Assembly (NCBI RefSeq): GCF_011769525.1
Contig: NZ_CP050440.1
Coordinates: forward strand, 6,263,501 to 6,327,500
Length of the DNA stretch: 64,000 bases
From: Tolypothrix sp. PCC 7910
GTDB lineage: Bacteria > Cyanobacteriota > Cyanobacteriia > Cyanobacteriales > Nostocaceae
Reading direction: 5' to 3'
In this document: positions 36,270 through 45,653 of the stretch, in pieces
Layout of the letters: every line of letters starts with the position of its first letter
How positions within the stretch are numbered: position 1 is the first letter of the stretch
Notes under the pieces: model-generated
Database searches by the model: none
The model's input: the letters and a program-made list of their open reading frames with translations, nothing else
Told to the model about the DNA's origin: nothing
Translations under genes and position numbers: made by a program

Positions 36270-37573
36270 TGCTCAATCACCGCCTTGACTTGCAAATTGG
36301 TAAATTGAGTAGCTTTGGCACTAGATGCTTTATCTAGCCGCACATGAACTTCTACTATTCTTGCGTCAATATTACTGGAAGGGTCGGCGTTAATCACATT
36401 TTGCCGTTGTATCTGCATTCCAATCCAATCGACAGTTCCCTGTAATTCGCCAGGAAGAGAATCGCTGCTGACTTTGACTTTTTGACCAGGCCGGACTTTA
36501 TGAATATCACTTTGATATACTTCTGCAACTGCATACATCTGATCGGTTTGGCCTAGTTCCACAATCCCATCATTGCCAACAGTTTCACCAGCACGGGTAT
36601 TAATTTTGAGAATTTGTCCAGCTTTGGGAGCGCGAATATATGCTTGATTGAGTTGCGCTCTTATTTTCTCGACAGCAGCTTGCGCGCTGTTGACCTCTGC
36701 TTGCGCGTTAGCTACATCTGTGGGACGGACTTCTGCAGTTTGGTTGAGGGTAGCTTTGGCTTCACTAATTTGCTGTTCTAAGGTGGCGATAGTTTTGTCG
36801 CGGTTGGCTTTAGCTTCGTTGATTTGTTGTTCTAAGGTGGCGACAGTTCTGGCTTTGGTGGCTTGGCTTTCGATAAATTGCTGAGTGGAAGTTTCAGCGC
36901 TTAATCTGCGACGCTCAACTTCCTGGCTAGAAATTGCACCTTCTTTATATAAACTTTCGTAGCGTTGCACATCAGCTTGCGCGTTGCTTTTCTCAGCCGC
37001 GACACGTGCAACGGTGGCTTGTAAACTTTGCTGTTGTCCTTGCAGTTCTGCTTCTAAACGATTAATTGTGGCTTGTTGCGTTCTTATGCTTCCTGCTAGT
37101 TCCACTTGCAAACGGTTGATAGTAGCCTGACGCGCTGCAATTTCTCCTTGTTTTGCACCAGCTTTTACCTGCGCCAAACGGGATTTAGCAACTTCCACCT
37201 GTCTTTGTGCTTCATCCAAACTCGCCTGTAAGCGATCGCGACTATCCATAATTGCAATTACTTGTCCAACTTTGACGCGATCGCCTTCTTTCACCAACAA
37301 CTGCTCTACGCGATTTCCTTCATTAGCCGTCGGTGCAGATAGCTTAATTACCTCGCCATTTGGTTCCAGCCGTCCCAACGCAGTTACAGTTTTTACTACT
37401 GGCTGCATAGCTGCTGCTACTTCTGGCTTTTTCGCAGAATCAGCTTGGAACTTAGTTACCGTATAAACACTAGCTCCTGCTGTAACTAAAGCTGTAATTA
37501 TCGCTATGGTTGCAGGTGACTTCAAAAAAGTTTGGGAAGCTCGAAAACCCGTTAAATTCCAGTTTTGCGCCAT
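36266..37573 (-). CDS. devB: DevB-family membrane fusion protein
   Basis: This 435-residue adaptor has an N-terminal membrane helix (about 17-36), a split lipoyl domain (NRVEQLLVKEGDRVKVGQVIAIMDSRDRL and YIRAPKAGQILKINTRAGE) and an alpha-helical hairpin rich in Ala/Gln/Glu (about 110-310). Near-repeats (TVATLEQQINEAKANRDK and TIATLEQQISEAKATLNQ) lie in the hairpin. It should bridge DevC to an outer-membrane TolC-type protein, not found here. It is the first gene of the operon. Two operator-like palindromes lie 27-77 bases upstream of its start. Confidence 0.93.
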   Translation of the reverse strand: MAQNWNLTGFRASQTFLKSPATIAIITALVTAGASVYTVTKFQADSAKKPEVAAAMQPVVKTVTALGRLEPNGEVIKLSAPTANEGNRVEQLLVKEGDRVKVGQVIAIMDSRDRLQASLDEAQRQVEVAKSRLAQVKAGAKQGEIAARQATINRLQVELAGSIRTQQATINRLEAELQGQQQSLQATVARVAAEKSNAQADVQRYESLYKEGAISSQEVERRRLSAETSTQQFIESQATKARTVATLEQQINEAKANRDKTIATLEQQISEAKATLNQTAEVRPTDVANAQAEVNSAQAAVEKIRAQLNQAYIRAPKAGQILKINTRAGETVGNDGIVELGQTDQMYAVAEVYQSDIHKVRPGQKVKVSSDSLPGELQGTVDWIGMQIQRQNVINADPSSNIDARIVEVHVRLDKASSAKATQFTNLQVKAVIEQ

Positions 37574-37599
37574 AGTATTCCCCTTTTACTGGCGGCAAT

Positions 37600-37620
37600 T
37601 AAACTAAACCGTCCAGTTCA
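37600..37620. promoter_or_regulatory. TetR-type operator candidate, site 1
   Basis: TAAACTA-AACCGTC-CAGTTCA is an inverted repeat with a 7-base spacer, 27 bases upstream of the devB start. It shares TAAACTAAACCG with site 2, exactly 30 bases away. Confidence 0.65.
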
Positions 37621-37629
37621 AAATCATGC

Positions 37630-37650
37630 TAAACTAAACCGAGTAGTTTA
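37630..37650. promoter_or_regulatory. TetR-type operator candidate, site 2
   Basis: TAAACTA-AACCGAG-TAGTTTA has perfect 7-base arms. With site 1 it forms a tandem operator in the devB/TetR divergent region, so the TetR protein at 37859 is the natural binder. Confidence 0.72.
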
Positions 37651-37654
37651 GTCA

Positions 37655-37830
37655 AGTGGTCATTGGTCATTGGTCATTGGTTATCTTCTCTTCATCCCCC
37701 ACCCTGCGGGTACTCCGAAGGAGAACTCGCAGAGTAGCCGCAAAGCGTCTACATCTTCCTCCTCTCCCATTACCCATTACCCATTACCCAATCCCCAGTC
37801 CCCAGTCCCTAGTTCCCAATCCCCAGTAAA
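37655..37830. repeat. Heptamer repeats and REP-like element between devB and tetR
   Basis: GGTCATT heptamers (about 37658-37680) are followed by a structured stretch with GCGGGTACTCCGAAGGAG and GTAGCCGCAAAGCGTCTAC (about 37697-37752). ACCCATT and CCCAGTC-type heptamers continue to about 37826. Similar mixtures occur at 62930-63000. Confidence 0.75.
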
Positions 37831-37858
37831 ATAATTTATAAGCAAAGTTGATTCACAA

Positions 37859-38476
37859 ATGGCACGCACAAAAGTTGACGAAGTAGAACGCGAGAGTTCA
37901 GTTGAGAAAGTAGAACAAATTCTGCAAGGCGCGATGCAGGAGTTCCTGAAGCATGGCTATGCTGGTACAAGTATGGATAAGGTGGCTGTTGCTGCGGGGG
38001 TGTCTAAAGCCACAGTCTATAGCCACTTTCAAGATAAAGAAGAACTATTTAAAGTCTTACTTGAGCATTTATCACGGCAAAAGTTTAACTCTATATTTGG
38101 TACAGAACCTCTCCAGGGTGAACCAACAGTTGTATTACGCCAGTTAGGAACCAAAGCCTTAGAGCACATGGTAGCAGACCAAGAACATCGGGCATTGATG
38201 CGGGTGTTAATCGGCGAATCTGGACGTTTTCCAGAGTTAGCGCAGATTTGTGTGCGCGCCATGATAAAACCAGTTGTAGAAACCCTGACTCAATACGTTG
38301 CTAGTCATCCTGAACTGAAAATTAACGATCCAGAAGCAGTAGCCAGAATTTTATTAGGGTCATTAGTGCATTTTCATATTGTTCAGGATGTTTTGCATGG
38401 TCAAGAGATTTTACCAATGGAGAGCGATCGCGTGATTAATACGATGATCGACTTGATTGTCAATAACGCTAAGTGA
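37859..38476 (+). CDS. TetR/AcrR family transcriptional regulator
   Basis: This 205-residue protein has an N-terminal TetR HTH (about 17-65: ILQGAMQEFLKHGYAGTSMD, VAVAAGVSKATVYSHFQDKEELF) and a C-terminal helical ligand domain. It is divergent from devBCA, and the shared intergenic region contains two matching palindromes. It is therefore the likely repressor of the exporter operon, released by an unknown small molecule. The C-terminal domain resembles those of AcrR-like regulators of efflux systems. No ribosome-binding site is strong, but ATG 37859 begins the conserved part. Confidence 0.9.
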   Translation: MARTKVDEVERESSVEKVEQILQGAMQEFLKHGYAGTSMDKVAVAAGVSKATVYSHFQDKEELFKVLLEHLSRQKFNSIFGTEPLQGEPTVVLRQLGTKALEHMVADQEHRALMRVLIGESGRFPELAQICVRAMIKPVVETLTQYVASHPELKINDPEAVARILLGSLVHFHIVQDVLHGQEILPMESDRVINTMIDLIVNNAK

Positions 38477-38496
38477 CCATATTCAATGACAGCTTA

Positions 38497-39444
38497 TTAG
38501 CTTTCTGCAACTTCTTGCACACCTTTGATGTAGCAATCATAAGCACTTTGGCTAAAACAAACGAAAATCACTTGTTCTAGAGAGTGATGGCTGTTGAGGA
38601 ATTTGTTGACTTCTGCGATCGCAATTTTGCTGGCGCGTTCCAAGGGGAATCCATAAACCCCTGTGCTAATGGCTGGGAAAGCAATAGTTTTAATTTGGTA
38701 TTGTTCTGCCAAAGTTAAGCTGTTGCGATAACATCGAGCTAACATCTCATCTTCACCTTGATTACCTCCGTGCCAAACTGGGCCGACAGTGTGAATTACC
38801 CATTTGGCTGGAAGTTTGTAACCTTTGGTGATTTTCGCTTCTCCTGTAGCGCAACCATGCAACTGGCGACATTCTGCCAAAAGTTCTGGCCCAGCCGCAC
38901 GATGAATTGCACCATCAACGCCACCACCACCCAGTAAGGAATTTTTGGCAGCATTAACAATAGCATCTACTGGTAGTTGAGTAATATCGCCTTGAAAAAC
39001 TGACATTTGCTTTATCATGTTTTGTTTTCCTTGATTGTCAGACTTTTCTAACATTAAAGCTGCATGGATTGCTTGTAGCCTGTGGAAAATTGCCAGAAAA
39101 TGACCATATTTAATCATTGCAGCTAAATGACCGCTACAAAAGCGTTCTTTACGGATGTGAGTTGTTAACAATTTCTGCAATGTCAGAATGTCAGCTACAA
39201 TTAATAATTCTGGATTTGCTACCAAACGCTCTGCTTCATTTTGCCAAGCTGGCCAATCAAAATCAATAACAAAATTTTCTTGATAAACAGATGTAATGAA
39301 CTTATTAAATTCTTTAGAATAACAATAGGGATCTAAAGTCAAGGGTTCGGTTTCTATGTTGTATAGCTGTGCTTCTGTGTCCGTAAATAATGTTAAAAAA
39401 GCTAATAAATTTTCAATATTTGTCAGTGTGATTTTCCGGAACAT
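38497..39444 (-). CDS. DUF6508-macrodomain fusion protein
   Basis: The 315-residue protein (from ATG 39444, MFRKITLTN) has two parts. Residues ~1-130 resemble DUF6508 ([46 protein letters not shown]). Residues ~150-315 are a macrodomain of the YmdB/MacroD type ([51 protein letters not shown]). Such macrodomains bind ADP-ribose and often hydrolyse O-acetyl-ADP-ribose or mono-ADP-ribosylated targets. It lies head-to-head with cobO with about 97 bases between. The fusion suggests an NAD-linked function, but no partner ADP-ribosyltransferase is in the window. Confidence 0.88.
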   Translation of the reverse strand: MFRKITLTNIENLLAFLTLFTDTEAQLYNIETEPLTLDPYCYSKEFNKFITSVYQENFVIDFDWPAWQNEAERLVANPELLIVADILTLQKLLTTHIRKERFCSGHLAAMIKYGHFLAIFHRLQAIHAALMLEKSDNQGKQNMIKQMSVFQGDITQLPVDAIVNAAKNSLLGGGGVDGAIHRAAGPELLAECRQLHGCATGEAKITKGYKLPAKWVIHTVGPVWHGGNQGEDEMLARCYRNSLTLAEQYQIKTIAFPAISTGVYGFPLERASKIAIAEVNKFLNSHHSLEQVIFVCFSQSAYDCYIKGVQEVAES

Positions 39445-39541
39445 CTTCCAAATATAAGGTAAGTAAAATTTACTAAATAACAAAATTTTACTTCATTTTC
39501 TCCGTTGTTAAAGTTATTGCCAGTATCTTCAAACCAAATTG

Positions 39542-40219
39542 ATGAAAAACGACACCCCAGAAGCATTCGATTCAGATAAAGAAATTGCACGTGTAATTGA
39601 CGAGGTAATGTCTTCATCCTTAAGTGATGAACAATACCGCAAAAAGATGCAACGACGAAAAGAAGTACAGGATCAGCGCATAGCAAAAGCTGTACCCGCC
39701 AAAGGATTAATTGTTGTTAATACTGGTAATGGTAAAGGTAAAACAACTGCGGCCTTGGGGATGGTGTTGCGATCGCTTGGTCATGGCTATAAAGTTGCGA
39801 TCGTCCAATTCATCAAAGGAGCCTGGGAACCTTCCGAAAAACGGGTGTTCAGTAATTGGCAAGACCAGCTAGAATTTCATGCTATGGGCGAAGGTTTTAC
39901 CTGGGAAACTCAAGACCGCGATCGCGATTTAGATAAAGCGCAAGCCGCCTGGGAAAAATCTTTAGAATACATCCGTAATCCAGACTTCCGATTAGTCTTA
40001 TTGGATGAAATTAATATTGCGCTCAAAATGGGTTACTTACAAGTTGAGCAAGTATTAGCAGGTTTAGCACAGAAACCTGAAGCTACTCACGTGATTCTCA
40101 CAGGTAGAGGCGCACCAGCAGCGTTAATAGAACGAGCAGACTTAGTCACAGAAATGACTCTGGTGAAACATCCTTTCCGCGATCAAGGCGTGAAAGCTCA
40201 ACCAGGAATCGAATATTAA
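39542..40219 (+). CDS. cobO: Cob(I)yrinic acid a,c-diamide adenosyltransferase
   Basis: The 225-residue enzyme of the CobA/CobO/BtuR family transfers the adenosyl group from ATP to cob(I)alamin precursors, a step of B12 synthesis or salvage. The P-loop is NTGNGKGKTTAALGM (about 60-74), with AIVQFIKGAW and LDEINIALKMGYL further on. The N-terminal ~45 residues (SLSDEQYRKKMQRRKEVQ) are typical of the longer bacterial CobO form. ATG 39542 is used; a TTG one codon earlier is an artefact. A perfect 18-bp inverted repeat follows the stop codon. Confidence 0.95.
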   Translation: MKNDTPEAFDSDKEIARVIDEVMSSSLSDEQYRKKMQRRKEVQDQRIAKAVPAKGLIVVNTGNGKGKTTAALGMVLRSLGHGYKVAIVQFIKGAWEPSEKRVFSNWQDQLEFHAMGEGFTWETQDRDRDLDKAQAAWEKSLEYIRNPDFRLVLLDEINIALKMGYLQVEQVLAGLAQKPEATHVILTGRGAPAALIERADLVTEMTLVKHPFRDQGVKAQPGIEY

Positions 40220-40268
40220 AATGATGAATGATGAATGAGGAATTAACATAATTCATCATTCATCATTT
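40219..40268 (+). terminator. Perfect 18-bp inverted repeat after cobO
   Basis: AAATGATGAATGATGAAT (40219-40236) and its exact reverse complement (40251-40268) surround a 14-base loop, starting at the last base of the stop codon. There is no long T-tract, but the stem is long enough to end or protect the mRNA. Confidence 0.65.
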
Positions 40269-40416
40269 ATAAGTGAAGCTGCATATCAGACAATTTTGGA
40301 TTTGAGATTTTAGATTTCTCCAACAGGTATATCCGGTAGCTTAACAGGTGATATTTTTTCTACCAAAGATTCCTGCGTCAAATGTACAAAAATATTAACT
40401 TTTGATTCTTGAATAC

Positions 40417-40436
40417 AGACGCGATGAATCGCGTCT
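40417..40436. repeat. AGACGCGATGAATCGCGTCT palindrome, copy 1 of 3
   Basis: A 20-base near-perfect palindrome with arms AGACGCGAT / ATCGCGTCT. Copies lie at 45498-45517 and 54203-54222, all between genes and usually flanked by GAGACG or CTCTACAA-type sequence. Confidence 0.85.
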
Positions 40437-40465
40437 CTACAATTTTTGGGGTTCGCACTGCGGTA

Positions 40466-41197
40466 CTAGTTTGAAGGCTGATTACACATTTGCAAAATGC
40501 GGCGGTCATTGGCACTAATAGACTTGAGTTGATGATAATCTTGTAGCGCCACAGAGTAAGGATAGCTACTTAGCTCCTCTTCACTAATGGTAGGTATTGT
40601 GTTCCTTGTAGCTACTTCATTTGATGCACTTTCATCTGCGGAACCATTAACCGTCATCGCCAATTCCCCAGAGCGGTCAATTGTGCCTTGAAAACAGCTA
40701 AATTCCGAATTGGGCATATATAATGCACCATTCACTTTACCTTGACGCTTCTCAAAGACAATATAGCCTTGTCCAATTTGGTTTGGCGCTGGTGATTGGC
40801 CATATAAATAAACGCCGTCTCGGTTGGGTACATTACTCATTGGCACATTTGCAGCTTCTTTAGCAGATTTTTGGTTACTGCTAGCGATCACTGTGGTTTG
40901 ATGTGCTTTATTTAAGCCTTTAGCTGAAGTTTGAAAGTCCGATTTTTCGCTAGGGTTTGTAACAGACTCAGCAATATTATTGCTAGTTTCAGCAGTTGTC
41001 CAAGCTTGATTTCTCTGACCTTTTACTTCTCTTAGCTGTGATAACAAACTAGCAGAACTATTGTGAGAATTTACTTCTATTTGCTGACTGAATACTGGTT
41101 GAGTTTGCTCACCGAAAACACTAAGAGCCATAACTAAAGCAACCGCAGAAATTTTCAACTGACGAGAGGCACAGAACTGATTAATGTTATTAAGCAC
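40466..41197 (-). CDS. Secreted hypothetical protein
   Basis: This 243-residue protein starts with a basic segment and a hydrophobic core (about 13-28) and a likely cleavage after VFS at about 37, so it is exported. The middle is Ser/Asn/Gln-rich and looks disordered (about 40-120). The C-terminal part has GVYLYGQSPAPNQIGQGYI, VNGALYMPNSEFSCFQGTID and a closing YHQLKSISANDRRILQMCN, with two cysteines that could form a disulfide. I recognise it only as a type common in cyanobacterial genomes; no function can be named. Confidence 0.7.
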   Translation of the reverse strand: MLNNINQFCASRQLKISAVALVMALSVFGEQTQPVFSQQIEVNSHNSSASLLSQLREVKGQRNQAWTTAETSNNIAESVTNPSEKSDFQTSAKGLNKAHQTTVIASSNQKSAKEAANVPMSNVPNRDGVYLYGQSPAPNQIGQGYIVFEKRQGKVNGALYMPNSEFSCFQGTIDRSGELAMTVNGSADESASNEVATRNTIPTISEEELSSYPYSVALQDYHQLKSISANDRRILQMCNQPSN

Positions 41198-41577
41198 CCG
41201 ACTACTCCTCTAAAAAACTAACTACTCTCTCAGCAACTTATTAGAACTTAACTAAGTATTTGTAACGAAGGCTCCCTCAATGGTTTGATTTATATTGTCA
41301 AGGGAATAAAAATACCTAAAACGGAAATTTTTGTTTAGTTTTTACTTGCAACCCTAGAATATCGTCCTAGAGCCATTTTCTGCTTCACCCTACAGATTCA
41401 CCTGATTGGGTGATGTAAGAAGATAAATTACAAAAAATCTCTTTTTTAGAATAAATTTCAATCAATATTGATATTTTTCTCAAAAAACTCACTTTCGATA
41501 TAGCCCTTTGGTATCACTAAATATAACTACAACAGCAAATTCATTCATTACGGAATATGTCGGAAGATTTTTTGGAA

Positions 41578-41712
41578 AAAGGGATTAGGGACTGGGGATT
41601 AGGGATTGGGGATTGGGAGATGAGGGGACAAGAAGACAAAGAGACAAAGGGACAGGAGAAATAACAAACACTTAACACCAAATGACCAATGACAAATGAC
41701 CAATGACAAATG
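41578..41712. repeat. Heptamer repeat tract
   Basis: GGGATTA/GGGACTG/GGGATTG heptamers are followed by GACAAAG-type and AATGACC/AATGACA heptamers. The same units recur at 34940-35092 and 56530-56750. Confidence 0.85.
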
Positions 41713-41713
41713 A

Positions 41714-41744
41714 CAAAAAAATAGCCCCCTGATTTCAGGAGGCT
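41714..41744 (-). terminator. Terminator of the sigma factor gene
   Basis: On the minus strand AGCCTCCTGA and TCAGGGGGCT pair (one G-U pair) with a two-base loop, followed by ATTTTTTTG, 24 bases after the stop codon. Confidence 0.9.
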
Positions 41745-41767
41745 CACAGTTAAAAGTTATTTGGCTT

Positions 41768-42751
41768 TTAACTCGCAACGTATTCTTTGACATTGGCTCG
41801 ACGGCGACGTAAATGAGCAAGAGCTTGATGCTCTAACTGGCGAACGCGTTCGCGGCTGAGATTTAATCTCTCACCAACTTTCGCCAAAGACATTTCATTA
41901 CCATCTTCCAAGCCAAAACGTAGAGCTAGAACTTCTCGCTGTTGGGGAGTTAGTTCTGCTAACAGGGTGTTCAAGTCTTGGCGCAAAAACTCTTGGGTGG
42001 TGTAATACTCTGGAGATGGGCCGTCATCTTCGAGCATTTCTTGTAGTTCGGTATCTTGGTTATCACCCACGCGCACATCTAAAGAAACTGGCTGACGAGC
42101 CATATTTAAATACTCGCGGATTTGCATAGGCTCTAGCTCGAGTTCGTGAGCAATTTCCGCCGGATTGGGCGATCGCCCTAACTTTTGAGCTAGTTCGCGC
42201 TGTACTTTTTTAATTTTGTTCAGCTTCTCGGTAATGTGGATCGGTAAACGAATAGTACGCCCTTGTTGAGCGATCGCTCTGGTAATTGCTTGGCGAATCC
42301 ACCAGTAAGCATAAGTCGAGAACTTATAGCCACGCATCGGATCGAATTTCTCTACACCCCGCTCTAATCCTAGAGTTCCTTCTTGGATTAAATCCAGAAA
42401 CTCCATGTTGCGCTTTTGATATTTTTTTGCAATAGCAACGACTAAACGGAGGTTCGCTTCAATCATCTTTTGCTTGGCGCGTTTACCTTGAGCTACTGTC
42501 TGTTTCACTTCAGTTTCAGATTGGCGAACTTGTTCCGCCCACTCTGGTAAACTCGGTTCGCGGCGCAGTTTCTTCGCCAACGCCTCTTTAGCGTCCAGTA
42601 GCGTCATCATTTGTTGCACCTGCTTCCCAAAAACAATCTCTTGCTCACGGGTTAGCAGTGGCACACGACCAATTTCTCGCAGATAGGTTCGCACCATATC
42701 AGCCGTGAATTTGGTGTTTAGGTTTTCGGTTGCGGTGTTAACAGTAGGCAT
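41768..42751 (-). CDS. RpoD-like group 2 sigma factor
   Basis: This 327-residue protein has sigma70 regions 1.2 ([19 protein letters not shown]), 2 ([40 protein letters not shown]), 3 and 4 ([37 protein letters not shown]). It lacks the long N-terminal region of the housekeeping SigA and so is a group 2 sigma of the kind (SigB to SigE) cyanobacteria use for nitrogen, carbon or stress responses. Which one cannot be decided from this alone. It is monocistronic, with a strong terminator. Confidence 0.95.
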   Translation of the reverse strand: MPTVNTATENLNTKFTADMVRTYLREIGRVPLLTREQEIVFGKQVQQMMTLLDAKEALAKKLRREPSLPEWAEQVRQSETEVKQTVAQGKRAKQKMIEANLRLVVAIAKKYQKRNMEFLDLIQEGTLGLERGVEKFDPMRGYKFSTYAYWWIRQAITRAIAQQGRTIRLPIHITEKLNKIKKVQRELAQKLGRSPNPAEIAHELELEPMQIREYLNMARQPVSLDVRVGDNQDTELQEMLEDDGPSPEYYTTQEFLRQDLNTLLAELTPQQREVLALRFGLEDGNEMSLAKVGERLNLSRERVRQLEHQALAHLRRRRANVKEYVAS

Positions 42752-43276
42752 TGGTGCGTTGTCCTCTACTCCGTAAACACAATGAATCTTTAATAACTAA
42801 ACTATGGGGGATTAGCAAAGGTATTACATATATCACAGAACATAGGGAGGTACTATAAGCAATTAATTTATACAGCCGTTCACATGACGGTGTCTTGCTG
42901 AGATAGGTTCCCCTACCCTCCCTAAATTTTGCAGTCTATTTAGATATACGCTGGCTTTTTTTCAACAATTCTTCTGATCGTTAGTTACTGGCGGTAACTA
43001 TAAAATGCGAAGTCGATATGAGTTCTACTTTTATTATAATACGACAAATCTGGTGGATAGTAAAGTGGCCCAGATAAATCTTTCAATTATAGGGCACAAC
43101 TGTTTGTTTGGCAAAAAATTTTGAAATTCCTTTAACTGCTTACTATATCTATAGTGACGCGAAAACCCCGGCTTCTGTTGCCGAGAAGTAGGGAGATAAC
43201 CGAACTGATTCTCTATTCGTAGGGTGGGATGTTACGAAATGGTTATGGGGCATGGGGCATTGGGATAGCCCAATAG
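42752..43276. other. Upstream region of the sigma factor gene
   Basis: This 525-base region should hold the promoter and regulatory sites of the sigma factor gene. No reading frame is convincing. Short GGGCATTGGG-type repeats sit at 43245-43265, next to the HerA-like gene end. Confidence 0.45.
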
Positions 43277-45010
43277 CTAAAAGCCTAGATCGGCTCTTGC
43301 TAGTTCAGCTGCGGCGAAGAGTTCTTCGTCTGGTTTTTCTTCCCAAGCAGGATCACCAATTTCTGCGTAGAAGGTAGCATCATAGGGACGGGTACGGACT
43401 ACCACTGGCATGGGTACCGCGTGACCTAAAATTAAGGCTTGTTGCTTGGAATCTAACTTTGCTAATACCGATCGCAAACTGCCAGCACCAGAGACTCCTG
43501 TAAAAATTGCGTCAATGTCTTTTTCATCATTGAGCAAGGCGGTGATGCGAGTCCCAATTTGGGACATAACTTCATTATCTATCCCCGATGGGCGTTGATC
43601 AACTACTAGCAACGTTACGAAATATTTACGCATCTCCCGGGCGATTGTTCCAAAGATGGTACTTTGAACGATCGCAGGATCTAAGAAACGATGGGCTTCC
43701 TCAATGGTAATCACAAGTTGCGTTGGGCGATCGCTCACGTTGCCACTATGCAAAAATCTTTCGGCTTTGCTGACGTAATGGCTATGAATTCTTCTGGTGA
43801 TCATATTTGTCACCAACATATATGAGAGCATATCCGACTGGGAGCCAAATTCGACTACCACGTGTTTGCCGGCTTCGAGCGATCGCAAAATTTGATTAAT
43901 ATAGTTCTGCGGACAAGCGGCGCGCATATACTTCAAGTTATCTAAACGCAGCAGTTTGCGTTGCAAGGACATAATTGAACCTTGGTGTCCCCGCTTTTCT
44001 TCGCAAAACATCTTGATTTCTTCGTTAGTCATGTTCAACAACTGAAGAATCCAAGCCTTGCCATATTCAGCATAAAGAATATTTGCATTATCTAGGGCTG
44101 CTTCCGACAGTCCTAAATCACGAGAACATAACTTAACGTCTTCAACTTCTATTTGTTCGTAACTCAGATAAAGTTCTTGCGCGTCGCGTACACCCCGGCG
44201 TTTAGTCGATTCGGGATCGAGGGTGTAAACTTCAACTTTACCGGGAAATAATTGTTTTAATCCTTTAACGGTACTATATTGCTTGCCTTCACAGACGGCT
44301 TGCCAGCCGTATTCAGAGTGCATATCAAAAATTAAATTTACCGCTGCATTTTTCCGGACTATCCCCGCTAAAACTAAACGTGTAAGAAAGGATTTACCAG
44401 TTCCAGATTTGCCAAATACTCCGTTACTCCGTTCCACAAACCTGTCTAAATCGATACAGACTGGTACATCCATATCTAGAGGTTTGCCAATGGAGAAGTT
44501 TTTCCTTTGGGTATCATCTTCCCAACCAAAAACGCGGCGAAAATCATCAACGCTGGCTTCGTAAACTTGGCTAAAGTGGCTGGGAATCGTTTTCACTGGT
44601 AACAATTCCATCGTGGTGCTAGTTTGAGGCTGAAACGAAGCCAAACCAGTCATGGATGGCACAAAGGGATTGGCTGATTTACCATTTGTGGGTGAGAAAG
44701 ATTCCTCAACTTCTTCTGGGGTAAACATCAACATCGGCGCGAGATTTATAGTACCGTATGTTCCGCTACCAGCTAATACTTCCCGTAAAAAAGTATCTTC
44801 CCAATTGGGGGGATCAGCAATAATACGGGCATTAGCAGTTCCTAGGGCCACATCTGTCAGCATACAGAAAAAGCGCGATCGCATCCCTTGCACTACTAAA
44901 AACTTACCCACTCGCATATCTTCAACAGAGATATCCGGGTGTAGTCTTACTTCTAACCCTCCAGTCAGAGAGCCTTGGGTGACTGAACCTAATGGTTGTC
45001 CAGAATTCAT
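43277..45010 (-). CDS. HerA/FtsK-like ATP-binding protein (DUF87)
   Basis: The 577-residue protein has an N-terminal HAS-barrel-like domain (about 15-100, VRLHPDISVEDMRVGKFLVVQG) and a RecA-type ATPase with Walker A GKSGTGKS at about 200-207 and Walker B QLVITIEEAHRFL, plus VDQRPSGI and SQIGTRITALL motifs of the HerA/DUF87 group. HerA ATPases pump DNA and often pair with the NurA nuclease; no nurA is beside it here. In cyanobacteria this form is widely conserved. A DNA-translocation or repair role is the best guess. Confidence 0.88.
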   Translation of the reverse strand: MNSGQPLGSVTQGSLTGGLEVRLHPDISVEDMRVGKFLVVQGMRSRFFCMLTDVALGTANARIIADPPNWEDTFLREVLAGSGTYGTINLAPMLMFTPEEVEESFSPTNGKSANPFVPSMTGLASFQPQTSTTMELLPVKTIPSHFSQVYEASVDDFRRVFGWEDDTQRKNFSIGKPLDMDVPVCIDLDRFVERSNGVFGKSGTGKSFLTRLVLAGIVRKNAAVNLIFDMHSEYGWQAVCEGKQYSTVKGLKQLFPGKVEVYTLDPESTKRRGVRDAQELYLSYEQIEVEDVKLCSRDLGLSEAALDNANILYAEYGKAWILQLLNMTNEEIKMFCEEKRGHQGSIMSLQRKLLRLDNLKYMRAACPQNYINQILRSLEAGKHVVVEFGSQSDMLSYMLVTNMITRRIHSHYVSKAERFLHSGNVSDRPTQLVITIEEAHRFLDPAIVQSTIFGTIAREMRKYFVTLLVVDQRPSGIDNEVMSQIGTRITALLNDEKDIDAIFTGVSGAGSLRSVLAKLDSKQQALILGHAVPMPVVVRTRPYDATFYAEIGDPAWEEKPDEELFAAAELARADLGF

Positions 45011-45284
45011 TTGATTATTTACATCAATGTTGGGCTGATCTTATGTGCGTTCCAGTTGTAGAGTTCAAACTTGCCACGAAATTCTAGCACAAATGCGTTG
45101 GGGGCTGGGGATTGGGCGCTGGGGATTAGGTATTAGGGATAAAGTAGTTTATTCCATTTACATGAAAACCGCTATAGTTAATACTCTTTAGTGTTTCCGT
45201 ATAGGTACGAATGTCAAGCTTTATCAAAAATTGTTAGTTTAACTATAGATATTATATGAATCAACTAATTTTTATTAAGAAAAT

Positions 45285-45488
45285 ATGTTAGTCACCGTAC
45301 CCACAAACCAAGTACAGTTAGAGGCAGTCTTTGAGCGTATCTTAAATATCCGTAGAATTACACGTCAAGACCAACAGCTATTAATGTCAGCCTTGCTATC
45401 TAAAGATGATTTGAACGAACAAGAAATGTTGCAAATCAATAAAGTTTTTCAAGCTGTACAAGGCGGATTAATCAAAGTAGTCGATTAG
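45285..45488 (+). CDS. Small conserved cyanobacterial protein
   Basis: This 67-residue protein has a predicted two- or three-helix fold (EAVFERILNIRRITRQDQQ, LLMSALLSKDDLNEQEML, INKVFQAVQGGLIKVV). It has no signal peptide, membrane helix or cysteine. The composition and start codon look like a real gene, and I have the impression that such short proteins are common in cyanobacteria, but I cannot name a family. The DDLNEQEMLQINKVFQ part resembles a helix-loop-helix. Confidence 0.65.
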   Translation: MLVTVPTNQVQLEAVFERILNIRRITRQDQQLLMSALLSKDDLNEQEMLQINKVFQAVQGGLIKVVD

Positions 45489-45497
45489 TTAGCACAG

Positions 45498-45517
45498 AGA
45501 CGCGATGAATCGCGTCT
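45498..45517. repeat. AGACGCGATGAATCGCGTCT palindrome, copy 2 of 3
   Basis: Identical to the core at 40417-40436. It starts 10 bases after the stop codon of the small protein gene and may serve as its RNA 3' hairpin. Confidence 0.85.
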
Positions 45518-45653
45518 GTACAAGATTCAAAAATTCTACCTCATCACCAATGCCCCATGCCCTATGCCCCATGCTTAGTTTAAGTTATGTTACCGCCTCA
45601 TTAGTGTCTTGACGAGAGAAAATGAGAGATGGTGAACTAACTAGAACAATCCA

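Larger units (their letters stand above)
41198..41767. other. Region between secreted hypothetical and sigma factor genes
   Basis: These 570 bases hold the presumed promoter of the secreted hypothetical gene (right of 41198), heptamer repeats at 41578-41712, and the sigma-factor terminator at 41714-41744. Small open frames at 41541-41820 translate the repeats and are not genes. Confidence 0.6.

Noticed and set aside
41541-41820. Two overlapping minus-strand open frames next to the sigma factor gene
   Set aside because: They translate heptamer repeats and the sigma terminator, and one overlaps the sigma factor C-terminus in another frame.
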